From contig OY754464.1 in NCBI GenBank assembly GCA_963575645.1, positions 79,334,948 to 79,398,947 of the forward strand: a stretch of DNA of 64,000 bases. The letters run 5' to 3'. Of this stretch, positions 11,493 through 22,336 are shown in pieces (positions within the stretch are counted from its first letter, which is position 1; every line of letters starts with the position of its first letter). A program made the translations under genes and the position numbers. The notes beneath the pieces are model-generated. The model was not told the origin of the DNA. It saw only the letters and a program-made list of their open reading frames with translations, and made no database searches. This DNA is from Xanthostigma xanthostigma. Its lineage: Eukaryota > Arthropoda > Insecta > Raphidioptera > Raphidiidae.

Positions 11493-12010
11493 TGTAACGA
11501 GACGCCACTGGAAGCCGGCGGCGGTGCAATGTTGTCAGAGTCGCGTAGACAACAATACTTACATTGTTGTTGGAACCGCAAAGACAACAATGCGCGTATT
11601 GTTAGTAACAATACTTGAATTGTTGTCGGAACCGCACAGACAACAATGTGCGTATTGTTCGGAATCACATAGAAGCATGCCGAAGTTTGTTGAACGTCGT
11701 GGAATGTTCCAGAACGCGAGTGGAGAGGTATATAAACAACGCGTAGCCAGTCGGACAGTCAGTTAAAGACATAAATAGAGACGCGTAGACATAAATAATG
11801 AGATAAATAAGCGTTCTGTATAAATTTGGTGTGCGTGACTGTAGGTAGTTAAGTGTTGTTATTGTTGTTTCAGAATTCGTTTGTTTTTCGTTATTTATTT
11901 TAGTTTATTGTTTCATTATTTTAGAGAAGTACTTTTTAGTGTGTTTTTGTTAACGTTTATTTTTGTGAATAATTCTTTTTTACCACCAAGTTCAGAACAG
12001 TTTTGTTACA
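11493..12010 (+). mobile_element. LTR, no matching TSD
   Basis: It begins TGTAACGAGAC and ends GTTTTGTTACA, so the ends are TGTAAC...GTTACA. A TATA box (GGTATATAAACAACG) is near 11728, followed by CAGTCGGACAGTCAG, a likely start region. Its 5' part carries several ACAACAAT/ATTGTTGT words in both orientations. Flanking tetranucleotides differ (CGAT and CTCT), so it is either an LTR of a rearranged element or an eroded solo LTR. The 3' part resembles the LTR at 7735-8341. Confidence 0.6.
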
Positions 12011-12104
12011 CTCTTATAGAACGAGTGAAACAAAACGAAAATTGATACTTCATCAAGAAAACTTCGAAGTATTTTTTTCTCTCGTTTTCTGGCGGGTTCT
12101 TCCG

Positions 12105-12385
12105 GATATGTAGACTGCAAAACCAAGGACGTAGATATTTTTTTCTGGTGGGGGAGGGGTAAAGCAAAAAAATGAATATTTTTTTAAGTTTTAATAATAT
12201 TAAACATGAATACTCACAAAGGAAGGTGTCAAGCAAAATATGAATTCCCAAACTAAGTGTGTTACAAAATACGCTGTTGCAATCTTGCCGGAATGTTGTT
12301 TTTTAGTTAGGTATTCGTAATATTTTCAGTTTTATTTATTATTATGGTCATAATTACCCCCTCAACCCCCCATATCTTCGCCCTT
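12105..12385 (-). repeat. Right arm of the 10608-10856 inverted repeat
   Basis: Reverse-complement match to 10608-10856, with indels. It includes the AAGGAAGGTGTCAAGC and GAATTCCCAAACTA words and ends in a C-rich tract. The next 450 bp (12386-12861) contain overlapping open frames on both strands that I do not recognise. Confidence 0.5.
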
Positions 12386-12861
12386 GTTCAAAACACTTTT
12401 ACCGATTTTTTGTTTGACATTATTCCAGACCGGTTGTACAGATTTTGCTGATACGAATATCAATTTGTACCCAAATTTTAAGTCCAAAGTATTTTTGGCC
12501 GGGCTACGTTCGGATAAAGACAGTTCTTGTAAAAATGGATATCGGCGCGGTCGAATTTGCAGAAAAAATTGACGTACACACGAACTAAATTGCCGGTAAA
12601 GCTGGCAGTTTACGTACAACCATAAATTAAAACAACTTGTTGATAACTTAAATACCGAACCGAACTGTTTAAAAGAGTACATACCTCGTACAATAAATAA
12701 AGTTGCAAAATAGTTGTCTTTGCCGGAAGTGAGGAGTGGAGTTCGACGCGGAGGTGGCGGTGTCTGGTGGTGATTCGACAACTCCACTTGTTTTCAGAGA
12801 AAGACTACACAAAAACAGGAAGCCAACCTCTAGCGTTTAACTTACACTTAAATCCAATGCA

Positions 12862-13150
12862 TGAAAAGAGTTTTTTCTTCATGCCTCGATCGAAAGTACA
12901 TAGTTTCGGCATCAATTGTAAGGCAGAAAGTCTAACATTTACGCATTGATGCGGGAAGTACGTACGTTCGGGCGGCAGTAAAGAAAAAATCACCTATCAA
13001 CTGTTGTTAAGATGTCGTTTCCACAGTAACCGTATTACATTTTAGCTAATAGTCGCGAACGGTTGTCATTCGTGTTTTTACGTATAGGCTCAATGCTGCT
13101 TGCTTGGAATTTATCTGTGTTTTTACGTAATAAATAAGTAATTAATGTAT
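12862..13150 (+). repeat. R6 repeat, uninterrupted copy
   Basis: It contains CGATCGAAAGTACATA, TTTCGGCATCAATTGTAAG, CGTACGTTCGGGCGG and a TTAGCTAATAGTCGCGAAC block. The same order recurs at 52858-53370, where a 203-bp insertion splits it after the CAATCAACT word. This copy therefore shows the pre-insertion state. Confidence 0.65.
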
Positions 13151-13159
13151 TTAATAAAG

Positions 13160-13404
13160 CGTATGACGAAAAATAGTATACACTACACTATTAAACCAAT
13201 AGGAGGGGAGCATCAATGAAAAATGTTGCAAAATGTACGTAACTGAAAATTTGTCCGTCCGACAAAAAATTTTGAACGGTAACTCCGATCATCATGAAAT
13301 TTGGACACAACATTCATCTCGGTAAACTAAGATGAATGTGCGTACTCATGACCCCCCCCCCATTCGTTCTTTTGCACCCGGGTGAAACCGGGCGAGACCG
13401 CTAG
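13160..13404 (+). mobile_element. Helitron, 3' portion
   Basis: It ends in CTAG at 13401-13404 followed by T, preceded by GCACCCGGGTGAAACCGGGC, which can pair on itself as Helitron 3' hairpins do. The body (AGATGAATGTGCGTAC; GAACGGTAACTCCGATC) matches the minus-strand Helitron at 34790-35196. The 5' TC end is missing. Confidence 0.65.
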
Positions 13405-13664
13405 TTAAATATATGATATTTTCACACTATGCGATGCGAACAGCTTTGGTTCGACCCGCGACGTCACGCCTTCGGTGAGTCTGTAACCCACGGCGACGAG
13501 TCGCAAAGATAAAGATGCAGAACACGAACGCAGAGTATGCGGGATCTACGTGTTCCTCGTGTTCAAGCAGAGACACACCGCTCTGTCTACCAAATACGCA
13601 CAACATTGCCAAATCTGCATACAAGACAACCACCATTTACAATGCCTAATGGCAATATTCATCA

Positions 13665-13757
13665 GACACTATTAAAGATAGAAATTACTAATCTTCGAAC
13701 AAAATTCCTTAGATTAAAATTTATTTTCAATTCACCAAGCATATTATCACGTAAAAT
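13665..13757 (-). repeat. Short fragment of the 19124 hAT-like element
   Basis: The words AAAGATAGAAATTACTAATC and TTCAATTCACCAAGCATATT are shared with 19140-19200 and, reversed, with 5640-5720. It abuts the SINE that begins at 13758. Confidence 0.45.
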
Positions 13758-13876
13758 AAGGAACCATCTCAATATTTATCTGGAATTTTTGAGGAAATAA
13801 CCTCAACAAGATGGCCGGTACATGAATTACCGTTTCTCGACGAAAGGCAGCAGGAAAAAGTCTCAGCTACATCTGC

Positions 13877-14977
13877 TGTAATAGTACGCCCCTGTGCAGT
13901 AAATATGCCAATTTTACAATGTTATTACGGCGGATGCCAAGCGCGTGGATCTGAAATTCAGACCGGCGGAAGTCCAAAGTCCAAATCTGACATAGGACTT
14001 TCGGCGGTACGGGGCTTCAGCCACGCGGCCACGCCTGATAAAAGGAGAAAGATCGATCGCTCGCGAGTTCAGTTAATAGTTCAGTTGATAGTTGAGTTGG
14101 CAATCAGTGATTAAAAGTTAGTTGATATGCATTCATTATCAAAGTTAATAGTTTGAAGTGGGTGTTAATTATTCTAAAAATTATGTCATTATTGTAAAGT
14201 GATTGTTCTTTAAATTTAATAAAATAACTAGCGGCCCGGTTCGGCTTCGTTCGAATTTGTAGATTTCCACCGTTGCAAAGTTGGTCTCCACGAAAAGCGT
14301 TTTTATTTTAACGCGATAATATATATATATATATATTCGAGCACTCCGGCTGCGCCGTCGTGCTCGATACCTTAACCTTAGCAACACGTGGTGGTTATGT
14401 ATTGAATTGTAGCTTATATGAAACGTTGCGCCATCTATTGAATATTCACTCAATCCAGTCAACAGGTATCGCCATCTGTTAGAATCCATTGGAGCTGAGC
14501 ACTCCGGCTGCGCCGTCGTGCTCGATACCTTAACCTCAGCAACACGTGGTGGTTATGCTATTGAATTGTAGCTTATATGAAACGTTGCGCCATCTATTGA
14601 ATATTCACTCAATCCAGTCAACAGATAATTATGACTGTCAATGAATAGACAAATAATTTGCAATAAAATAATATTGCGACTATAAATTGAAATGTAAGCT
14701 ATCCTATCTTTCAAGTTGGGTCGAATTGCACACGGTGTGCAAATCAAATTTAAAATCGGTTCAGTAGTTTAGGAGTTCATCGCGGACAAACATGTGACAC
14801 GTAATTTTTATATATAAAGATGTTTATGAATAAATATTACTGGTAAGCAAACTTCATTGATTTATTCTATTAGTATGTTTATCTATTTCAGAGTAACAAC
14901 CCTACTATGATCAAATATCAACCCGCTTCCTTTAAAAACTCGGCCCAAGGTCAATTCAAACACCCGCTACTTTTACA
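13877..14977 (+). mobile_element. Solo LTR inserted in a SINE, 4-bp TSD
   Basis: It starts TGTAATAGTACGCC and ends CTTTTACA (TGTAA...TTACA) and is flanked by CTGC on both sides (13873-13876 and 14978-14981). The flanks are SINE sequence, so the duplication is confirmed by the uninterrupted SINE at 926-1373. Without the Helitron inside it (14228-14820) it is about 508 bp. No internal retroviral-type genes are present, so it is a solo LTR. Confidence 0.8.
14228..14820 (-). mobile_element. Non-autonomous Helitron inserted in an LTR
   Basis: On the plus strand it runs from CTAGCGGCCC (preceded by A) to ATATATAAAGA (followed by T): the reverse of A|TC...CTAG|T. It has two tandem internal units of about 160 bp, each with the GAGCACTCCGGCTGCG palindrome and a GCGCCATCTATTGAATATTC block. 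It is a close relative of 51-623 and 17213-17854. It lies inside the LTR at 13877-14977. Confidence 0.85.
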
Positions 14978-15054
14978 CTGCCCCCGCCGGAATTCAAACC
15001 CGGTACCACCCGAATACAAGTCTAGTGGTCTCACCACTACGCCACCCCGCTCGG

Positions 15055-16274
15055 CATTTTTAGTTAAATCTAGATTTCTGACAGAAATAATGAATTGAGA
15101 GATCGGAGAAAAACAAGATTCAGCACTAATAAAAATGAGATCAAAAATGTAAAGAAAAGACTTCTTTTGTGGTGCGGATACACAGAGCACATGTTCTTTG
15201 CTGTCAACGAGTCACGACATTTGAAGACATTATTTCAACAACAATGCGACGACACGACGTAAAAGGGCTGTAAAGCTTCCACAATGCATCGCTTCGGTTG
15301 ACCGAACAGTCGGTATGTGGGCTATTGGTTTTTTTGCCTACACCAGGACAGCTGAACTATTGTGACAAACAGATTAGTAATTGCTCTCGGCGCGTTTCGG
15401 ATTCTTGTTTACCGGTTGCCGTCGTCGTCCTCGTCGAGGATTTATCTACATAAAAATACGTTCAACGAAATTCACTATTTATTTCCAAACTTCGAATTTT
15501 CGTTATTAATTAGTCTTTATTAGCGAATTTCTATCGCTTCCTATAGGCTACTAGCGCCGCTAGTGGGTAATAGAGAATTATTTAACTCACTTTTTATGTA
15601 AATAGCGACATATTTCTATGATGATAAGTCAAAAACTTTAGTTGGCAATGATGTGTCAAAAAAAAATGTAATAAGGAAAACTGCTGTTAATTTTATATAC
15701 AATAAAACTCAGATTATAATCCATTATACAAATAGCATAACATAAAAGGTACTTGAGAATTATTTATTTATCAATTACGACGTATAATACATAGATAATT
15801 AATTTGTTTGCTCTGACAGCGTAACGTTAAATTATGTCGCCAACGGTCTTTATTTTACTTAAATCGCCGTCAGCGCAACAGCCCGGAACACAACAAGCAT
15901 TTCCAGATCGCCTATGTTTTGCCCATGTTTTCTTTGTAATTAAAGAACTTCATAAAATTATAACTATATTAACTTTTAATAAACATTGCTCACTGACACG
16001 GAAAATTTGAGTTTGAAGTTTCCCCTAGTGATAACCACAAACGCTCGCATCGATAAATTTGTAACTCCGCCTCCTTCCCCACATAGCCCATAGTAGGAAG
16101 GCATTGTCCTTAAAAAGAAAGGAGGTTACCTTAGCGAAAAAGACTTTTCTAATAAAAATGATAAGAAATTAATATTTTTTTGTTTTTCTTATATTAAAAA
16201 ATATGCGAATATTCCTTAGATTACTAATAGGTATTGATCCACAACTTACTGTAGATACATAATACAAAAAAAAA
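15055..16274. other. Unassigned 1.2-kb stretch
   Basis: No terminal repeats, tRNA-like boxes or protein motifs were recognised. It is among the longer stretches in the window without an identified repeat and could be older or single-copy DNA. Confidence 0.25.
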
Positions 16275-16526
16275 ATTGGTTCTCTGTAAAGTCGGTTTAC
16301 GGACGATAGTTTTACGTGATAACGTCATAAAGAAACATTGATGAACTCTCTGACGTCACACGAGAAGAGAGAGAGAAATGCGTACAAGCCGACGCTTGGG
16401 CCGATCGTGCCTCTCTATCGCTTTTACCGCGCTCTCGCTTGCACGCTCAGGCTCAGGCGGAACGTGACACTTTTTCGTGCGTGCAGCCGGTGTTTCATCA
16501 ATTTATAAGACGTTATCACGTCAAAA
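16275..16526 (+). mobile_element. E family element, short form
   Basis: It runs from ATTGGTTCTCTGTAAAGTCG to GACGTTATCACGTCAAAA and lacks the central ~400 bp of the long copies at 4598 and 25152. In its middle it keeps the CTCTATCGC...GCTCTCGCTTGCACGC block, also present in the 20893 copy. Non-coding. Confidence 0.65.
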
Positions 16527-16929
16527 TAAATAAATAAAAGTAGATTAAATCTTTTTCCGGAACAAATTCGTTTTGGTGGCAGTGCGTGAAATGAAACCGC
16601 AAGACGTCTTTCTCACAAAAAGAAGTAGGTAGGTAATGCAGAAAACCAATAATGTAAATACCGGGGATAGACACGGAAGCTGTCGGAATTCTGACACAGT
16701 ATTTGTAGCTCTGAAACGGGGTAACAACAAACGGGGGACGCACGCTGCAGCTGTCTGACACAGGAACCTTTTGCTCAAATACCTCTACCTACAGACACGC
16801 ACACAAACACCGACCGATCTGTCAAAATATACTGGCTGGCTCAAAACATTCTAGATAATTATTTTACTATTTAATAGAGCAATCCTTCAGGATGGTCCCA
16901 CATAAATTTTTGTTAAATCGGTTCAGCAG

Positions 16930-18222
16930 TTTTACCATTCCAACCCACAACTGGGGAATGGTACTACTTTAGGTCAAAATTTTACAATATCTGTTCGTCT
17001 TGAGGTCCCTCGAATCCAAAAAACATATTTTTGGTAAGACTCTGTGCGTCTGTTTGTTTGGGAGCATGATACAGGTCAAACGGATGAGCGGATTGAAACC
17101 AAATTTTGAGAGGATGTTTGATATGCAAATATGAAGAGCCCTATTGTTTTTGGGGAAAATCGGAGCATGCGTAAAAGAGATATATGCTACAACGGAGTTT
17201 TTTATATAATAAATAGCGGCCCTGTACGTGCTTCGCTACGTATAAAGTGAAATAATAAAACAATTTAATTGGAACATCTATCTATCTATCTATCTATCTA
17301 TTTTATTAATTGCAGCTATTTTAAAATATACATGGGCGTATATGTGTGTATGTCGAGCACTCCGGCAGCGCCGTCGTGCTCGAAAAAAAATAGCGTAAAG
17401 TATTCGTGGATAACTGGTCTTTAAAACTCTTGCTCTATTTCGAGCACTCCGGCTGCGCCGTCGTGCTCGAAAAAAAAAGCATTTGTTTTAAACGATATTC
17501 AGTTTTTTTACATCCTCGATCTAGATATATGTTTGTTAAGTTCGTTGCGCCATCTATTGAATATTCACTCAATCCAGTCAACAGGTATCGCCATCTTATA
17601 TGGTTGTTAAGTTCGTTGCGCCATCTATTGAATATTCACTCAATCCTGGAGCTAACAGATAATTATGACTGCCAAGGAATAGAAAAATAATTTGCAATAA
17701 AATAATATTGCGACTATAAATTGAAATGTAAGCTATCTTATCTTTCAAGTTGGGTCGAATTGCACACGGTGTGCAAATCAAATTTAAAATCGGTTCAGTA
17801 GTTTAGGAGTTCATCGCGGACAAACATGTGACACGTATTTTTTATATATAAAGATGATACACTTTTCATAACGGCTTATTATTCTATTTATTTTTTCAAA
17901 AAAGTTTAGATAGTTAAAATATTTTTTCTAAGCTTTATAGTTTCGAAAATATTATGAAAACAAACAAAAATAGTTGTTCTTCGGTTTTGTAGATCTGTCA
18001 GAAATAAACTAGTTAAGCACGCTTTGATTAATTTTTACATTACTTGGAACATATTATATAGGTAACCATGGCAACGACTAGCAAATATCATAATGAATAC
18101 TAGCCATTACCCGAGTCACCTCACGCGATATCACAAATAATTTTTTTTTCATTATACTATGTAAATATTTTTTGGAAGTTGGAATGGTCTCGTCGCCTAA
18201 TTGGCTGAAAATTTTTATACAA
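16930..18222 (+). repeat. R-A repeat split by a Helitron
   Basis: The 5' hairpin end (ACCATTCCAACCCACAA) is at 16935. The 3' end (CGTCGCCTAATTGGCTGAAA) is near 18211. Between 17212 and 17855 the consensus is interrupted by the Helitron at 17213-17854. Joining the two sides restores the consensus ATAATAATG-like junction with no duplicated bases. Confidence 0.8.
17213..17854 (-). mobile_element. Non-autonomous Helitron inserted in R-A
   Basis: On the plus strand it runs from ATAGCGGCCC (the complement of CTAG with one change) to ATATATAAAGA followed by T. It has a (CTAT)n tract at 17279-17301, two GAGCACTCCGGC palindromes and two GCGCCATCTATTGAATATTC blocks. Comparison with other R-A copies shows insertion exactly between A and T with no TSD. 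Confidence 0.9.
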
Positions 18223-18507
18223 GTTACCCTATTATGAGGCAGGTTATATATTTAGCGAAAGCACTGACGGCGGGCTACTTGTACGGCACGCAAATGTTCG
18301 CAGATTGAAATTCAGATGCTTTCAACTCAGGACACGGCGCCGTTCCTCAAAGCACACTGCGACAGCCGACTTACAAAATACTAAAAGAGACGCACTGCCA
18401 CCACCTTTTGTACCTATGTTTCCGAGAATTTTGTATTTTCACGAAAATTACTTAAATAAACACATTTGCTTCAATCTAAAAATACGTCATAGCTTATAAG
18501 TTATTTT

Positions 18508-19031
18508 TAACCGACTTCAAAAAAGGAGGAGGTTCTATATTCGACTGTATATTTTTTTTGTATATTCACCGATTTCTCCGTCAATTGTGGACCGATTTTC
18601 AAAATTATTTTTTTATTCGAAAGAGTGCACTTCCGTGGTGGTTCCATCGGAACCAAGTCAGGATCTGATGATGGAATGCGGAGAAATCGAGGGAAACTTT
18701 CAAATTTTAAGGGCACACAATGTTTTTTTTTATGTTTCACCGATTTCTCCGTCAAATATCTAACACTAAAAAGAGAAAAATAAAATATTTTTAACACAAA
18801 AAATTGAACCGACTTCAAAATATGCACTAAAAAGTAAAAAATAATTGCGTATTGAAATGTTTTGGAGTCGGTATCAGCCAAAATGAAATCTATTCCGAGA
18901 ACTAGAGACATGTAAGATTTAAATTGCTACTTTCGAATTCCGATGTGACACCGACTCCAAAACATTTCAATACGCAATTATTTTTTACTTTTTAGTGCAT
19001 ATTTTGAAGTCGGTTAAAAATATTTTATTTA
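18508..19031 (+). mobile_element. Lepidopteran 'AACCGACTTC' foldback element
   Basis: It begins TTAACCGACTTCAAAAAAGG followed by AGGAGGTTC. It has two CACCGATTTCTCCGTCAA blocks and ends in a palindromic module (18807-19018) whose arms start AACCGACTTCAAAATATGC. The outer ends are complementary (TTAACCGACTTC...GAAGTCGGTTAA). The same element in reverse is at 30950-31373. The start motif is common in moth and butterfly genomes as I remember them. A 134-codon minus-strand frame here is an artefact of the repeat. Confidence 0.75.
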
Positions 19032-19123
19032 TGAACAATGATGATTAATGGATATTAAGTAATTAAGGATTTATTTTTTACGCTAATTTGCTTACTTGTC
19101 GAGCGTCAATAATTTACCACAGC

Positions 19124-19651
19124 TAATGCCCATATTCACCGAACGCTAAGATAGAAGTTACTAATCTTGGAACTTTCAATTCACCAAGCAAAATATCAAG
19201 TAGAAAAGTTAGTTAAAGAATAAATATGCATTGCACTATACTCCTTGCTCTTTTTGTTGAATATTTTGACGTTCACGAAAAAATCCGACCGATGGCATTA
19301 GTATAAACGTCAAAAAAAATGTTTCACAAAATAAGAATGTTTTATCCTAACCCAATTGCACACAAAACTTCCACTAAGTTAAATGTTTTAGAACTACACA
19401 CTTCACAAAAGGTTAATAAACAACACACAAATAAATTTACAAGAGCAAACTGTAAATATAACACTCCACGTTTATAGGTTATGGATTATGATGTATGTCG
19501 CGGCCATTATTATTTTATCAGGCGAATAAATATTTGCGGTAAACATAATTATGTTTGGTAATTTGAATTATCGCCATTTATTCGGAGGAATAGCTACCTG
19601 AAGAACAAATGAACCGAATAAATAACTACTTACGTTCGGTGAATATGGCCC
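19124..19651. mobile_element. hAT-like element with ~25-bp TIRs
   Basis: The left end CCCATATTCACCGAACG and the right end CGTTCGGTGAATATGGCCC are inverted repeats; the right terminus CCCTA is hAT-like. A clear 8-bp duplication is not seen. Pieces recur at 5491-5740 and 13665-13757. No transposase is visible. Confidence 0.55.
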
Positions 19652-20767
19652 TAATACAGACACCAAATTACTGGCCCCTGCATCTGACGAGTCATCTCAA
19701 ATCATACAATATTAATTAGTTGGCCACGTGGCACGTTTTGGGGGAACCTAAACGATCGTCAAAAACTATTTCAATTATATTTCAGTAAATATATTTTTCA
19801 AACGAAAACACGAGTCGCAAGGTTTAAAATCTACACACAAGAAACTGTAGGTAAAGAAAATAACTGCACTAATAATAAAAGTCCTTGACATGAACCTGAG
19901 ACAGTTTTGATATTTGATATGAGCTAGTTTTTCCCTGGGGTCAAACAGGGAAGCGGCTACCAGTTGAACAATTTAGGGGTGATCAATCATAGTTTTTTTT
20001 TGCCCACGACGGAACGGAGAAGAAGGTATATGCGTTTAAGGTGAGAGATTGTTTGTTTGTTTAAATAATCGGACTACAAATTTCCCTTCTTAAATAATTA
20101 TCATTCTCAAAAAACAAAAAAAAAAAAACAACAATCTATAATATTTGAACATTTTTTTAAAATAATTGTCAGTTTTTGTAAAATATGAAATATATTCATT
20201 TATTACTATGATAATAAAAGACAATATGTAAAATGAGCACACTAACGCCATCTCTCGACGTAAAAACGAAAAGCCAAAATGTATTTGTATTCCTGTAAAC
20301 AAAGCTTTTTTGTAGATCGTCTGATTAGTTATTTAACACGTTTTTTCTCGGATAGATTTTAGTTTTGGCAGCTAAATAGTCACTGCTCATCCCCACTTTT
20401 TTCTTATTATAAACAAATCGGTTCAGTCGCTTTGCGTCAACTCTAAACTGATAGAACAACTGTCAAGTTTCAATTAATATTTAATCATTTAATTAATAGT
20501 GAAGAGAAGGTATTTTTTTGGAAATAATTGTAATAACTGGACAGCCCCGATAAAACGGGACAAAGTGAGATATTGGAAAGCAAAGGCTACGCCGCAAATG
20601 TAATACAATTGACCCGTTTGACACCTGACTTCAGTCGACCGACGACGTTACTAAAAACCATTTCTCGTCAAAACTACAATGTTATCGCTCTGTAAGTGCA
20701 ACGCCATCTCAAACACAAAATATTAGTAAAAATAAAAAAAATGGTTTTATTTTTTTCAAACAAACTT
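19652..20767. other. Unassigned stretch
   Basis: About 1.1 kb of AT-rich DNA with no recognised repeat or frame. Confidence 0.25.
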
Positions 20768-21500
20768 TCTTGGAATACATGAGACTTCAAATTGGTTTAA
20801 ATTTTTATTTGGAAATGTATTTTCATTCCTGATCATATCGTAATGGTTATTTTATTAATCTAATCACTGAAAAAAATACAAATAATAAAAAAAATTGGTT
20901 GTGTGTAAAGTCGGTTTACGGACGATAGTTTTACGTGATAACGTATTCCGCTCGAATATCATATCTAATAATACATAACCTAAATTTTAGTAGCTGTCAA
21001 ACTATATTTTTACCGACTCTCTATCGCTTATACTGCGCTCTCGCTTGCACGCACAGGGTCAGGCGGAACGTTACACTTTTTCGTGCGTGCAGCTGGTGTT
21101 TCATCAATTTATAAGACGTTATCACGTCAAAAGAAATGTAGAATATACGCGCTATTTTCGAATTTACAAAACGCAGCGTGACGTCAGAGTACATATCAAC
21201 AACAGTTTCCATGACGACTGTGTCGTCTCACAGTAAGATTATGTCAGTATTTAGAGAAAACAACAAATAAGCTTCATTTAGAACATTGATATTTTGACAT
21301 CAAGGTTGACATGCATCGTATATGATGACGTCACATAAGCCCGCCAACATGGCCGATTGTTTAAACTGTCTATTTTTGAATGTGAAATTTAATATTTTTT
21401 TAATCTTATGATAATATTACATTTTTAAATGATTATCAATTTTTTTCCGTATTATGGTTGAATAAATAATCTATTAAAAATATAAAAAAAATAAATGCTT
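20768..21500 (+). repeat. R5 repeat, split by an E element
   Basis: It matches 61490-61984 from ATTGGTTTAAATTTTTATTT through CACTGAAAAAAATACAAATA, then AAGAAATGTAGAA, GCGCTATTTTCGAATTT, CCATGACGACT and CCAACATGGCCGATTG. The 61-kb copy lacks the E element, so it shows the ancestral join. Confidence 0.7.
20893..21132 (+). mobile_element. E family element, short form, borders resolved
   Basis: It starts ATTGGTTGTGTGTAAAGTCG and ends TTATCACGTCAAAA. The paralogous R5 copy at 61,600 reads straight through (AATAATAAAAAAGAAATG), fixing the inserted unit at about 240 bp within an A-run. It shares both ends with the copies at 4598, 16275 and 25152. Confidence 0.75.
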
Positions 21501-22336
21501 ATGACCTATTGTGAGAATTTATTTTCAATTTAATATTTTTATTTTTAATATAATATCCTCTTTAATGATGTGCATTAAGTGCAAAATATTGAAATATAAT
21601 TAAATCAGGCACGTAAATCAATACTAAGTACTTTGAACGGAGAAAAAAATAATAATAGGCAATGAAAAAGAAAAAGCCTTTTAATGTAGGCACTTGTATT
21701 CCGTTTAAATGTCTACCTACGTCGTTTTAACAATCTTTATAAAAAAATTGAACAAATCTGGTAGGTGTCAAAGAAATTTCAACTTTTAAAATCTTTATAT
21801 ACAGGCTGTATTACAGAAAACCGTACATACGGGAAACTCCATTGTGCAAATTAGTAAGGATCAACGAATACTTTGATCACATATGAGAATGGGCACCATG
21901 GTAACGCTGAGTAACCATTAATTTAATAACAATAATTAATTGCTAATAATAAATAACCAGTTAAAAAAAATCTTTAGTGTTAAATGAATTTATTTTTATT
22001 AATGAAACAATTTTGACCATTCCAACCCACAAGTGAGGAATGGTACTAGTTTAGGTCAAAAATCACTTTTCAAAAATTTTACAATATCTTTCCGTTTTGA
22101 GGTCCCCCGAATCCAAAAAACATATTTTTGAAAAATCTCTGTGCGTCTGTTAGTCTGTGAACACGATACAGATCAAAAGGATGAACGGATTGAAACCAAA
22201 TTTTGGAAGGATGTTTAGTATGCAAATATGAAGAGCCCTATTGGTTTTGGGGAAAATCGGCGCATGCGCAGAAGAGATATATGCTAAAAAGGTGTTTTTT
22301 ATATAATAATGGTATACTTTTCATAACGGATTATTA

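Larger units (their letters stand above)
13758..15054 (-). mobile_element. SINE split by an LTR insertion
   Basis: The tRNA-like head (14982-15054, B box complement TTCAAACCCGG) and part of the body (13758-13876) belong to the same SINE family as 926-1373. They are separated by the LTR at 13877-14977. Rejoining at the CTGC duplication restores the order seen in the intact copy (CATCTGC then CCCCGCCGG). The 3' end is truncated at about 13758. Confidence 0.75.

Noticed and set aside
11493-12010. Complete LTR retrotransposon formed by the LTRs at 7735 and 11493
   Set aside because: The two LTRs differ in length and 5' sequence, the 7735 copy has its own ATAA duplication, and no gag/pol-like coding sequence lies between them.
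12362-12787. 141-codon minus-strand open frame
   Set aside because: It starts in unassigned DNA and ends in the C-rich inverted-repeat arm at 12385; no motif recognised, and an overlapping plus-strand frame of similar quality exists.
18507-18911. 134-codon minus-strand open frame
   Set aside because: Entirely inside the AACCGACTTC foldback element, reading through its repeated CACCGATTTCTCCGTC blocks.
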